DNA from: Rallus limicola
Taxonomy: Eukaryota; Chordata; Aves; Gruiformes; Rallidae
Assembly: GCA_022605955.1 (NCBI GenBank)
Contig: JAKCOZ010000005.1
Span: 30,356,950-30,420,949, forward strand
Direction of reading: 5' to 3'
DNA length: 64,000 bases
Shown here in pieces: positions 38,068 to 51,079 of the stretch; position 1 is the first letter of the stretch, and each line of letters starts with the position of its first letter. The notes under the pieces were generated by a model. The model was given only the letters and a program-made list of their open reading frames with translations. It ran no database searches and was not told the DNA's origin. The position numbers were made by a program, and so were the translations under genes.

Positions 38068-41000
38068 CTAACACACTAGCTGAAGTTAGCTTATATTTAT
38101 TTCTACTTTATTTCCATCTTGAATTACCTGAAAGCCCTCTCTACTAAATTGTTATACCATTATAATGTAGCAGGGATGAATATTCAACAGTTTTCATCAA
38201 CCTCTAACCTACTTCTAGGACAAATACTTTCTTAAATCAAATGCAAACACAGTACCTTCCAAATCTGATAGTCCTATCAAATAAACAAAGAAATAGATCC
38301 AAAAGTATAGAATGAAAGTCACAGTGATTTTGACTGAATTCAATCCCTCTTTTTACAGCTTTTCATTTGCTGTACAGATTTAAACTGTAAAGTCTGCATT
38401 TCCTACTCAGACACTGAGTCAGTAAAGATGTAATGTTTAAGTTTAATGGATTTTATCCCTATTGAATTCCAAAGCATCAAATTTTTCCATGTTGTAAAGT
38501 CCCCATGGTTGTTCTGTCATTGTAGAAGAGCTGCTGTTTGTGGTCTGAGAATCAATGTTTTCTGCAGTTTTGTTGAATATCATCTATTCTTCCTGAAAAA
38601 CAAATTTTGAGCACTTATAATGTCCAACCACTTAAAAATTTATAGTATTCTTGTTACTGTGTTGGCTTGTCAGTTACTTTCTTTTTAAAGTCCAATACAT
38701 TTTCCAAGTTATCACTGGGGAAACTGGCATTACTCTTCCATTATTAATTTAGGCAGGTTTCCTGAAGATTAATTCTTTTGTTACTGCTTACTATCTTTTG
38801 CTCAGGAACATTTGGAAATTTAGTAATAAAGTGTATGTTCTTCCTCCTGTAAATCCATGAATTATTGATTCTCATGAAATACTGTGACAGATATTACAAT
38901 AGTTTAGCAGAGACTTGGGGAGAATGAAGAGATTCAATGTCTCTTTGCAACTGACACAGGTAACCTCCCTGCATACAATATTTATCATTGCCTAAAGGCT
39001 ATATAGCTATATATTCAGATTTCTCAGTCAGTAAGAGGTAGTGCAGGACAAGGGGTACACATGTGTGAGGTGTAGGGGTATGGTGAGATGTGGACTTTGT
39101 AATAAGGGAATGTGAGTTTTCAATCAAAGGAAAAGCTTTGATGTTGGAAAAGAATGTAGGAAAGAAGAGTAGTACCCTGAGCCTTGAAGTGTTAAGTGAT
39201 GGAAGTTTCAGCACTGAAGTGTTGGTTCTGAGTGCAAAATGATCAAACAGGAGGAAGAGGAAATCAGAACATGAAATGGGGGAGTATTTCTGAAGACAGC
39301 TTAAGTTCTTTTAGAGATCTTAAGTTAATGGCTGGAAAATGATGGGAGATTTTAAGTTAAGAATGGTTGAATTGCATTGTCGAAACTGAGTGGTGAAAAA
39401 GCAAAATAAATAATATATAGAATTAGTAGTATGCATGTTGACATAAGGGGGCAAGACTTGAGCTAGATTTGAATGAATGACATTGAGAGTGGAGATATAG
39501 AAGAGGTAACACAGTAATAAAAATTTACCCCAGCCTGTCGTTACTACAAAGTGTCCCAGTTTTCTATTTTTGTACTGAAAGTGAGATGAAGAGTGCCCCT
39601 TTTTTTTTTCTGAATTCCTAGCCAGCTTTCCTTTCCCTGTGCCAGAATGTTTCCCTGAGAACCCCTGAACACAACACCCCAGTTTTTCACTTTAAAAATA
39701 TGATCAGTCTGCAAAGAGATAGAAAGAATATGCAGATTGCTACTGACTTACCACTTATTTTGGCATCATTTTCCACATGACCTATCTTGGGAGATATTTT
39801 AACTCACAACGTGAGTGATGTTTCCAAATGGAAACCTTGATCTTTAATGGTTGATTTTGTAGCACCCCAGTCTCATAATTTTTATCTGAATTGCAGAACT
39901 AACATCCTGGTCCAATGCATTTAATATTTGCTCTTTGCTTTCAGCTACACCAGTGTAAATATACTAGTATTCGGTTAAGTATCTCTGTCTTCTGAAGTAT
40001 AATTTATTCTGAATTTCAGTCTCATATAACGAGGGACAAGAGAGGTTCAAAGTACACACAGACTTTCTAGAACTTGGTTAGCATTTTGGTAGCCATCCAC
40101 CTTCATTAGATGAATGAATATTTGGTATACCTATCTGAAAAATAATTACTGACTTTCAGGTGAAGCAATTCCAAATACCTGTCATCACAGCTAAAATTTA
40201 GAATCTCATCAGAAGTCTCTGGTTGTAAATGTAGATTTGATGTTTTAAGGTTAGAAGAGGTTTGTCAGAAAGGGAAAAGAAACCTTCGATCTTTGACTGG
40301 AAATATGAAATAGATTCTGACTTCCTCATCCCTGTCCCCTCAAGACATCTGTGAATGTCTTGGGAAATCTCTTTCAGTGTAAGTCCAGTGTGGAGGAAAC
40401 AGCACAAAACCACATTCTCTTGGATTCTCAAACATTTGCCATCCTACTTGGATGGTGGTGTTTCTCCCTCTTCTTAGCAATAGAAGTAAAAGAAAAGAAC
40501 TTTCCTCATCCATTTCTGTCAGAAGATATGGTCTACTACCATTTAAAACAGTTTTCCCCAATAATGAATAAGCTGTAGTATTTAGCTTCCTAAAACAGCC
40601 TCTGCATGGAAGTGCAATGTGTTCCAATACAGTTTTCTTTCACATTTGCAATTTGTTTGTGACTCATGAATCCCCACCAATATGCCTTCTGTAGAAGACG
40701 TTATAAATGCCATCAATCCTTTATTTGTATTTGAATCACATGTATAAGGCACTGAGATTTCATAAGATACCGAGCAGATTTTGAAAGGTCAGCAGTTTTA
40801 ATCTCCAGAACACAAAAAAAAAAACAAACCACAAAACAAAACCAGAAAAAAATCATTTATGTGCAAGTTTTTAGTGAAAAGTCAATGTGAAAGAGCAACA
40901 GAAATTCCTGACAAAGCCTCCCCCCCTCCAATCCCTCCCACTGCCTCTCCGTTGTCATCCTTCTTAAGTATCACCTCTCCTTTCCATCAGGACTGGCACT

Positions 41001-43937
41001 CAAAGATACCAGATGGCAGCCTCAAGATTGTAGCACCCTTTAATGTCTGCCCTTTACTGTCTGGCAAAAGTGTTGACATTTCTGCCTTGAATGAGAACTG
41101 AAAACATTTAAAAATATATTCAACATGAACAGTCAGTGTCTAAGATGTTGTTTACACACTGCTAATGGGCTTTGACTTTAATAGAATGATCCTTAGGTCT
41201 GCAGAACCCACAGTCAGGTGTGAACTTGATATTTACTTCTGTTATTTCCATTACATTAGAAAAATAACCAGCCTTTCTGCCCATGGACTTAAGAGCTGTG
41301 CATACTAGTTCTGTCAGCAAATATGAGGGCACTATTGTAGGATTTCTGGCAAGCAGAAGCCAAGCTAGAGAGTACAATCTCCTAGAATAGTCCCCAAGAA
41401 GCTCTGCCTCCTCCTCTGGGAGGATCAGGAAAAGATCAGGCTCTCTAATTTTAAAGGGCAGAAATAAGAAGTTCCATGTGCTATTAAACCTTAAGTCTTG
41501 AGCATTCACCGGATTTTAATACTTGCATCACAGATTTTTGTTTTTAGTTGCACAATGATGTTCAAACTGAAACCTCATCACTGGAAGTTAATTTTACTTT
41601 AGATTAATTTTATATATTTGGTTGGCTGAACTGAGCACAGAAATAATGGAGTGAATTGTTCATTTCTAAGAGTAAGCTTCGGGGAAATGTCTGGAATTGT
41701 TTGTTCTGAAGGTCTCAAAACAGGGACTTAAATCCATAAGACAACAGGTATTTTATATAAAATTCTAAACAGTCTTAATTTATAGTAGAGCAGAGTTACA
41801 AGGTGCTCTTAGTAGGTCATGGTGTCGAGCATTGGCTGACCAGACCCAAAACTTGTACGAGCAGCATTGGCAGCAAGTTGTCTCTCTCCTGCAACTCACT
41901 CATAGCACAGTATCATTTCTGATGGACATTAAGAAGCCCCGTGTGTCTCCTCTTCATCAAAAGCTATTAGATAGCTCTTACTATAAAGTTTTTGAGACTG
42001 CATTTCATGTTTTACATATTTGTAGAGTTTTCTTTTTTGTTGTTAATTTGTCTTTACATGTTCCCAACTGTTAACAGGCAGAAACTTCCCATTAACATTA
42101 TATGTGGCCCTTTAATCCTCAAATATGTGGAACAATTCAAGACATATGGGTGGCAAAATATAGGACATAATTTACCAACAAATCTCTCGGATTAATACTG
42201 CTTAAAGATTTAGCACAGAAGGACTACACATGTCTGGGAAATGAATACTACTTTCTGCTTGGAAACTCTGTATTTTGACAGGCTATATTGTCTTGAGATA
42301 GAACATCAAAAAATAATGAATAATTTAATCAGAAATAGATGAGACAAATAGTATAAGGGACAGTACATGGATTTCCTTCTTGAAAGCTGAAGCCTACCCA
42401 TGCTTCACATGACCAGCCAACCATTCCATACTAAATGGTGAGTTGATCAGAAGCAGGTTTCTTCCTGTTAGCTTCTAAACTAACTAGAGAAAACATTCCA
42501 TTTTCTAGCAGATGCAGTGAGTTGTTCTGTGAATTTAAGGAGGCAGTTAGCTTTTAGTGCCTTTATTAAAAGTCTATGAGATGATTTTAAGATTGAGACT
42601 ACTACCCCATTTGATCTGAATTTTTTAATCAATTTTTATACAAAAACCCAATGAAAACAGTAGGGTTCATGTCCATAAATATATTACATAGATTCACTTT
42701 TTCCATCCAAGCTTTTATCTAGAATAATATTCGGTATGATTAGTTTATCTGTAAAAAAAAATTGAATACCACTGTACTTCATTAGACATCTCGCTTCTCT
42801 TCCTGAGCAGCATGAAGAACTGTAGGACAGAGTTATTTTTAGATGGAGTGAGGAGAATGAGAAAATCTGTGTCTTATTTAGGAAAAAATACATACATTAA
42901 GAACTAAATATGAATGGTCTCTTTTGATCAAAAGAGGTGGAATAAGCATGTGGGACACGAATGGCTTATGTCAGGGAGTGCTGTTCCTGCATTTATTTAC
43001 TGTTCTTTCATATTTTAAATGCTGTTTTATTTCGTCTTCACAGTCGAACACGCTGAGTGACAGGGTTAGAGATCTAGCGTTTTTTAATTTGCATGTCTAA
43101 GCCCTCTTTGTTGGTATTTTGATGACATCTAGTGGTGACAAAGCTGTTAGCCAATTTTATGTCCTATGCTGAAGAACGCTTGTAACTGTGGGTGCAAGGC
43201 TGGCATTTTGTTAGCTCAGCAACAGTTCTCTCCTTTCACAGCCTAATCATAGGGAACTGTGAATTTCTGGTACTTTCACATACAAAGAAACTGCTATTCT
43301 CGTGTATTATTTTGAAATTTTAAAGTCAGGTTCCACTGATACTGTCAAGACTGGCAGCAAAATAGAAGACTAAAACCAGGGTCAGACAATGGCACAGTGA
43401 GACCTGGATAGCCAGCCTGTTCTTCGGGCTCAACCCACTGCCAACAAGATAAAAACATTGTGTACAAATTGTAAGTGCTTGTGTGTGCTAAAGTGTGTTA
43501 AAGTAATACCTGGTGCTGCAGAAGACATGGTGGGTTTAGATGTGTCTAAATGAAAAACAGCGAATCTCAGCTGCCCTGGTTGTGAATCTCAAACCAGTTT
43601 TACATATGTTACATGGTTGCCTTTGTTAGAATTCACATCCATATCTGCGAAATCAGTCTCAGGCCCAGTGTATGTAATAAAGTAAAAAAAGAAATCAAGC
43701 TGTGAGAATTCTCTTTTCTCTCCCTCAGAGAATTAGTGTTGAATAGAGATACTTTGGTTGAACAGCACTATTTTCTACAACACAAACATTTTATTTTTAA
43801 TAAATATTTATGAGGAGTTGGCAGGGGAGGAAGAGGTTATATTTTGTTGATTAGAAAAAGCAGTGATTCAATAAATGACATTAAGTTACAGGCTTTTCTG
43901 CTTTTGTTTCAATACTATGAATATGTAGTGAGAGAGA
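38068..43937. other. Unique AT-rich sequence, no gene supported
   Basis: No recognisable exon or repeat family. Minus-strand frames of 115 codons (41162-41509) and 95 codons (40340-40627) have no family features and are taken as chance. Confidence 0.5.
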
Positions 43938-43995
43938 GTGTGTGTGTGTGTGTGCGTGTGTGCATGCGCGTGCGCGTGTGTGTGTGTGTGTGTGT
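43938..43995 (+). repeat. (TG)n microsatellite with GC-rich core, alternating purine-pyrimidine
   Basis: All 58 bases strictly alternate purine and pyrimidine: TG dinucleotides with a central GCATGCGCGTGCGCG core. It is flanked by short AG runs (43931-43937 and 44000-44008). Such tracts can adopt Z-DNA under supercoiling and are often length-polymorphic. Confidence 0.93.
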
Positions 43996-46881
43996 TTGAA
44001 AGAGAGAAAGCGTGTGAGACAGGTGGCAGTGGGGTTGCTATAGCAATTACTTGTCACTAATGATAGGAGGGTAATTACTGCAGCAAATTCCCACATAGCT
44101 ATTCAGCACACAAGTTAGACGATTTCCCATCCTAAAATATTCTTTCTGAATTTGCAAGATTACCTTTTTCACCAGATGGCTACAAGCTACATTTCTAAAA
44201 TTTACAATGATGTAAAACCAGAAGTTCATTAATTAAGGTGTCACTGGAATCAGAATTCAGTCACCCCATCAATTCTGAAAGAGGCACTGAAGTTCTGTCT
44301 TTTGGGGTCTACTTTTCTCGAGACAACACAACATTTTGGTTTTTATAACACTTTTTCTAAGTTCAACGTCAAAAACATATTGAGGTCACCTTCAATGTTG
44401 CATTTGAGTAATTGAAATTAGTATGTGATTGAGCCTGACTCATCACTTAATTGCACAAGATGTAAGTCAGGGTTTTTCTGCAGTGAACTAATAAAATTAA
44501 ACTATTAGCTGTGCAAATAACTACAAATCAGTCCATGTTTGAAGGGAAATAGACTTAGGCATTGAGAGAGCTTCATTGCAACATGTTCATTAGTGTATTT
44601 TTCATTACCTTTCTTTACATTATTTGTAGCTTAACAGTGGTTTATCACCTCCTGCAAATCAGAAAAAAACCTCCACATTGCATTTCATCTTTAGACTGGT
44701 TCATTCTGCAATGTTTAAAACATTTCTAAAGGAATAAATATAGACGCAGCATTTTTTTGCTAATATATATGATGAAAAATTTTGTTTAGAGTAATTATCA
44801 CTAATAAAATGGTCTCAAAACGTGCATCACATTTCCACAAAAACATGGTGTTACCTTGGCTACAGTATTTCTTAACTATTCTCTTTTCCTTAATGATTCC
44901 CTATATCCTTTTACCTACCTTTTACTAATAAAAATATGGATTACAGACATTACCTTTTAATTAACTTGTGGCAAATATGTGAAATTACAAGCTGCTTTAA
45001 AGAGTTCATTTTTTTTCCCCCTGAGCTGGCTGGACTTTTATGATTGGAGGGAATACACAATAACTTCTGTCTTTTCAAGAAGATGAAGTAATAGATTTCA
45101 TGACTACAGGCTGGAAAGATAGCACCTAGGCTTCCTAGATGGATTGTACAATAATTAATTCATGTTTGATGCACTCCAACTTAAGTATATTTCTTTCTGG
45201 CTCCCTTGTTATGAAATTTATAACTCTGAATTTCTGGTTACTAGTATTAAAAATAGTGCAAATCTGCTTACCTAGGCTTATTTCACTTTTCATCCTTCAG
45301 ATAATTTACTGACAAATTATTTTCTCCTACTTTTGTTTTCCCAACACTGCTTTTTATTACTGTAAAAAATGCTCAAAACAAAGCAGAAAAACAAAACAAA
45401 ACAAGACCACCACAAAACACTCATTTGTTTGATGTACTAATATTTCTAAAAGATATCCTTACAAGATATAACTGTTTGGAGTTATTTTTTAGTACAATTG
45501 AGTTATTTCAATTCATAGATAAAAACAGGTTAATATGCTGGAAGTTAAAATCCACTTGCCAGCTGGTGACCTGTACAGTAATTAAAATAATATTTGCTAT
45601 AACAACATGAATAATTGTGTGTTTAAATAAGGATTTTCACTATTTCCTTTCTTCTGTTTATGCCTCAGGTGAACATTTCATAAACAGGAAGGTTGATTTT
45701 ATAATCTGCTTCTGATGTGTGAATCAGTAAATCTTATGAATCAGTTTCTCCTCAAAGACAGTACTTGAATTCCCAAGGATTTCATGAAAAGCACTTCCCA
45801 TTTTTCTCACTAAAAATATATAGCTTGATGCCAATTAAAATTCAGTGCACAGCGTATCCAGTAACCCTGATAATCAGTAAAAACATGTCACAGAGCAAGA
45901 TGGTTTCTCCAACTGAATTGAAATCTCAACAAGCAGTTAACCTACAATAGGAAGAAACTCATTACTGGGATAGGTTGCTGCCTTACAGCACTTGAAAACC
46001 TGATTAAAGAAATAATGATGCGAAACTATATAAAATCCTGGTAGAAGCAGCAGGGAGGATAATGACAGATATTTCAGCTTACACCAATACTTATTTTGGC
46101 TCAGATCAACAACAAAAAAAATATTGATCAGACCACTACATGTTATGTTAATGTACAAGAATAGCAATTTCTTCTCCCAAACCCACATTGTTTTTATTGT
46201 TTCAGCTCTTTGACTCTTGATGACTTGAATTCAAGTCCCAAATGGACTTCTGATCAGCAGGGTAGCTGATTTCAGAATAAAGAGAGAAGGAAAATGTGTA
46301 AACTTGGTGAAGAGCTCCACAAGCTCCAGCTTGCAAACCTCACAGAGATTGCCGCCCATCCAGCTCACAAACTCTCACCTAATACAACATGCTGTAAGTT
46401 GTGAAGAAATGTGTTTAAGTATAAATAGTCTCTACTGGCTTCAGGAAGTAAAACTGTTCCCTTAGTTTAGTCAACACATTGCTTGCTGGGGAAGCTGAGA
46501 GGCCAATGTCCTAGACTCACCAGTGATTTCTCCTTGTAAAATGAAAGTTAGCAATAATTGTGTGTATAATATTGTCTATTAGGTGGTGCATAAAGGCTTG
46601 CATTGTATGTACATACTGTAGTTGTATAGAAAACATTACAGAGTGAGCCTGCTTTTAGCTTGATGCCTCATACAGTGGTAATTAAGGAGAACAGTCTTTT
46701 GATTTGCTACTATTTGCAGTTCTGCGGGAAAAACTGAGTTTAGGCTATCTTGTGCTGTGCATTGTTGCCATGTTTAATCTTCTGATTCGCTGGGAACAAT
46801 TACATGCGACACCTATGGGGAATTTAATTGCTTAGCTCCTGCCTGTACGGCAATTGTAATTATGGTGCAGTACTATTTGGG
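43996..46881. other. Unique AT-rich sequence, no gene seen
   Basis: No recognisable exon or repeat family. The last part (46540-46880) is rich in TAATT-type sites (see findings). Confidence 0.5.
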
Positions 46882-46902
46882 AAAAAAAAAAAAAAAAAAA
46901 AA
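46882..46902 (+). repeat. Poly(A) run, 21 bases
   Basis: An uninterrupted A21 is followed by CAGAGAGAGAGG and another A-rich stretch. I see no retroposed gene body or short duplication beside it, so it is called a simple repeat, not a retroposon tail. Confidence 0.9.
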
Positions 46903-49900
46903 CAGAGAGAGAGGAAAAAAAAGTGTGGTATTTTCTAGAACATAGCACTGAATAATACCAAGGTTAGATTTATACAACAGCATAGTTCCAAGAATTAGCT
47001 TCCAGAATTAACCCTGTGTTTCTTTTGATGAGAGGCCAGAAAAATAAAGCATTGGTTATTGTAAATATCCTCATGTAAAGCTTTCCATTCAAGCCTATCA
47101 AATGCATTTATCCTCCCAATATCTGTGGGAGTTAGCACAGCTTCCTTTTTTTTCCCCTCCTTCTCCAGCTGAGGAAACTAAGGCACAGAAATGTGCTGCC
47201 TGATTTTTCTTTATGAAAAATCCAAAGGAGAGCAAATTAGTATGTGAGAAATTTTGAATTTCTAGCATTTCCAAGCTCCTTTTACTTTTCACGGATGTAG
47301 CTTTGAAAGAAACTTAATGGGAAAAAGACATGCCTTTTGAAGCTATAAGACCTTAAAAAATTCTGTTAAATGGAACATAATAAATAAATTAATAAATGTT
47401 ACTGTTCACAATTCTGCTGATAGTTGCTGTTGAGCAGAATTGAGGATGTCATTTTCTGGATCATCCTGCACAGTCCCAACCAAGGGAATTTTTAGACAGG
47501 ATTATCCCATTGCATTCTGAAGGAAATTTTAAAGAAAATTAAAGGCATTTCAACCTCTTTCATCAACTAGATGATTTTCAAAGCTGATATTCATAGCATT
47601 TCAGTCGGAAATGAAACTCTCGTCGGAAAGTCTTCCAGTGGCTTCCACAAGTTAACACTCTTAGAAGTGGTGTACAGATCAAAATCAGGACCAAAACTCC
47701 AAAGAATGGAGTCTGTGAACTCATGATATTTAATAATAATGCTCAGTTTTGTTTGTCTCAAATAAACACTAATCATGCAGAAGTTAAATTTACTCACGAT
47801 TTTCCATAAGTTACCCGTTCACCTTCAACATCTGCTATAGTCCCCCTTAAATGATATACAACATGGCCAAACATGTGACCTATAGATAGCAAAAAGGCAA
47901 CCCACTCCTTTGGTATAATTATACTGTACAAGAAATATACGTTTAAGATAACTACTAGGTTTTTCTCTCTGCAGCCTATCAAACATAAGTTTAGTCATGC
48001 CAGAGAAGGTATAATGTTATAATTGCCTGCATGAGTCTTGGTAGCAGTTAGACAATGTGCTGCAAAAGGGAAGGTGCACAGTACGTACCCCTGCAGATAC
48101 GCTGCTGTGATTAACCTGAGAAAATTTGTGTGAGAAAGAAAGTAACTAAGAGAAATGTGTTTTCTTCAGATAATTATTGACTTCCTTTGATACTGACATC
48201 AACAGAACTGACAAGATCTCTTTGAAAGTCAAAGTTACCTTTCTGGAAGTTTTATATTCATTGTCATGAAAAGAAAAAAAATACCTACATTGAGATTTTA
48301 AGCTTTTCCCAAGTTTCATATTAAAAAAAAAAGCAAAGGAGTTGATGGAATACCCTTTAAAGGCCAAAGGGAACAGATCCCATACCAGAGACATTCTAAT
48401 TTTTTCCACACAGTTTATCCGTTGTTTTTTTTTTCCCAGTTAGTAGATAACTACATATAGGTTATGACAATAGTTAGACATTTCCCTGTGTGAACTATCC
48501 ACATCCATTCTCCCCACCTTTTATTATGCTGTAAAAGACTGCTTCTGGACTGATAAAAATCTGGTCAGGTTTTCTACTCAGAATATAACCTATGTGTTCA
48601 AAGCCAATGTGATAATCTCCCTGAGAAGTCAGCACATGGGAACTGTCATTTGAAGACCTGTATTTTGCTGCCACCTGGCCGAACAACGCTGGGTAAGTCA
48701 CTTGAAGTCTTTGGTCTTTGAATTTGTCATTTGTTATGTAAAGATATTATTGACCAATATTTGCAACTTGTTTCTGTTGTAGGTTTAAAGTCATTCTTGT
48801 CTTTATTGTACCTTGAAACCATGTTCTGACTGTTTCCTCCAAATTTACGTATCTAACCCGCACCAACTTCAAACTGCATCCCTTGTTTTATAATGTGAAC
48901 AGTACACGCATATTACAGAAGATCTCCAAACAGTGAATCTGAATGCACTTTTAAACATTCTTTTCCATTGCAGATATTTGCAAATGAAGCCCTGTGATGC
49001 AGCATTTAATTCCCACGAGAAGTGCTATTCTCATTATATCTTCTGTCTGTATACAAGCTTCTGCTGTGTTACTTGTATTGCCATTTTTAGCAGGGACTCA
49101 GAAGAGAGAAAGGATAGAAACTCAGACAGAATTACTAAACTGTAACACAAAGATAATGAACTCTAATGCAACAGGACAGCAAATTAAAAGACTGGGAAGT
49201 TGTTAGCCCGTTTAAAAATAGGAAGAAAAAGAGCTTTATTCCATACTTTTGAAGCATTCTTCAAAGCTCAGAGAGCCTACTAAACGAAGCAGTCCAGTTA
49301 ATCTGCCTAGAGCTCCTCAGTTCAGCTCTCTTCACAAAAGAAATTCAACGAGACATTTTTAAGAGCAATTATTTTTTTATGAAAAGGAAATAACTAAGAC
49401 CTAGAAAGACACATTAGGGGCTAGAAGACACACCAATCAGGAAATGGTTTAAGATCCCCATTCAGCTCAATTTGTTTTAAAGTATTTCAAACCCCTGAAT
49501 ACAGCAAATTCTACAAATAGCCAAGTGGCTGGGAGACATAGTGCATATTGCCAAACAGATTTAAATGCAAAACCAAGACTCTTGTTTCCCAAAGATGTGG
49601 AGGGCGATTATAACACCGTCTAGTCTCTGCTGGTTTTATGTATTTCCCTACTAGAGTTCAAATGTTCCCCTTCTGTGCAAATATACCTACAGAAGAACAA
49701 ACCCATACAGAAATTTGGAAGTTCTAGAAGAAGCATCAATTTGGTAAAATTGTGCCTTGGTTCACAACATCATCAACCATGAGCATTCAGACATCACAAA
49801 GCACTCCCTGCTTTTGGTGTGGGACCGAAATTATAACAATTTTAAAATTTGCATTTAATAATACATTTTGGTATTTCATTTATATTTTTTAAATGCTTGT

Positions 49901-51079
49901 GAAAATCTAAATCATATGTTGGGGTTTTTTTTAGAAATGTAAGGTCTAGTAATTCACGATTTTATTAAAACAAATCCTCATATTCCCCTCTTTCTAGGTA
50001 ATATTAGCAACTGAAACATGCAGAAATGCACCACAAATCACAAGAACATAATAAAATCTGAAAGATTATATAATGTTGGATCCATGGGTTGCAGTTTAGT
50101 TTTATTGCTCCAGAAGTTTATGGGCACTCTCGTATGAAAGGGTACAAATCTATTGTAATCCTGACCTTTTCAAGTAACTAGCAACCCATGAATGTTCTGA
50201 CACTTCTAATTTATGGGATTAGGTGAATTTTCTTTTTTTTTTCTGAGGGGAGAGGGGAAAAAAAACCCATCTGAATCTCCTATTCTGGGTAGGAATCTTA
50301 GGATTGAAAGAAACGAAAGCAGTATTTCCTGATTTTGGGGGGGAACAAAAAGCACTACCACTCAGGAAATCAGATATTCAGCTGTGTCTGCAGGTTATAG
50401 AAAGCTACGACATAATCTTTCAGTAGAATGAGACTTGCAAAGTCCTTTGCAAGACAGAATAATTCAGAATATTTCTAACAAGACTATTGATTGCAAAAGC
50501 ACATTTTCTTTCCACTTACACACATTTCTGATTTAAAGGCCTGCACAATAATGATGAAGTATATGCAGCTGAAAAAACAGTAAAAGCTGTGTACAGAATC
50601 CCTGATATCTGATCAAAGACAAGCTATTTGAGAAATTTCATAAGCAACCAGAACTGTTTGAAGGAGAAATTAAAACCATCTCCTGAGATATAGTATGTGA
50701 AATAATGTCTGTTTAACAAAAAATAATAAGTGGGCATTAAAACATAACATGAAGATAGTCAAATACCAAACACTCTTTTTTTTCCTAAGACACTTGGAAA
50801 CAATTTCAGAGATTTTCAGCAAAGCAGCACTGTGTCAGACACAGAGTGAAAGCAGTCAGCTTTCCGCATTTCACCACAAGTTGCATTATACAAAGAGGAG
50901 AAAAGCTGAAGTGTATTAGTAAACATGTAACTAGAAGACAAAGCTGTTTTGATGACCATGGTCATGCAGAAAGATTCTTTCTAGGATTACGCAAAAATGT
51001 ACAAGACAAAAGGGTTTTTTTCAGATTACATACTTATAATAATTATGATACTGGAAAAAAACTAACTAACTAAAGTTGT
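46903..51079. other. Unique AT-rich sequence, no gene seen
   Basis: No recognisable exon or repeat family. A 10-bp perfect hairpin lies at 47409-47442. Confidence 0.5.
47409..47442. repeat. Short perfect hairpin
   Basis: Arms CAATTCTGCT (47409-47418) and AGCAGAATTG (47433-47442) are exact reverse complements around a 14-base loop. No U-run follows, and in a eukaryote it has no terminator meaning. Confidence 0.7.

Noticed and set aside
41162..41509. 115-codon minus-strand frame as a gene
   Set aside because: No domain, no repeat signature, no splice or promoter context. Within the range of chance frames in a window this size.
43124..44180. Two CTCF-like cores, 11 of 12 consensus positions, divergent (43124-43135 minus, 44169-44180 plus), either side of the TG tract
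   Set aside because: With 8 fixed and 4 two-fold positions, about three such one-mismatch matches are expected by chance in 64 kb on both strands, so the pair carries no weight without binding data.
46882..46930. A21 run as the tail of a retroposed gene or SINE
   Set aside because: No gene body, SINE body or flanking duplication could be recognised on either side.
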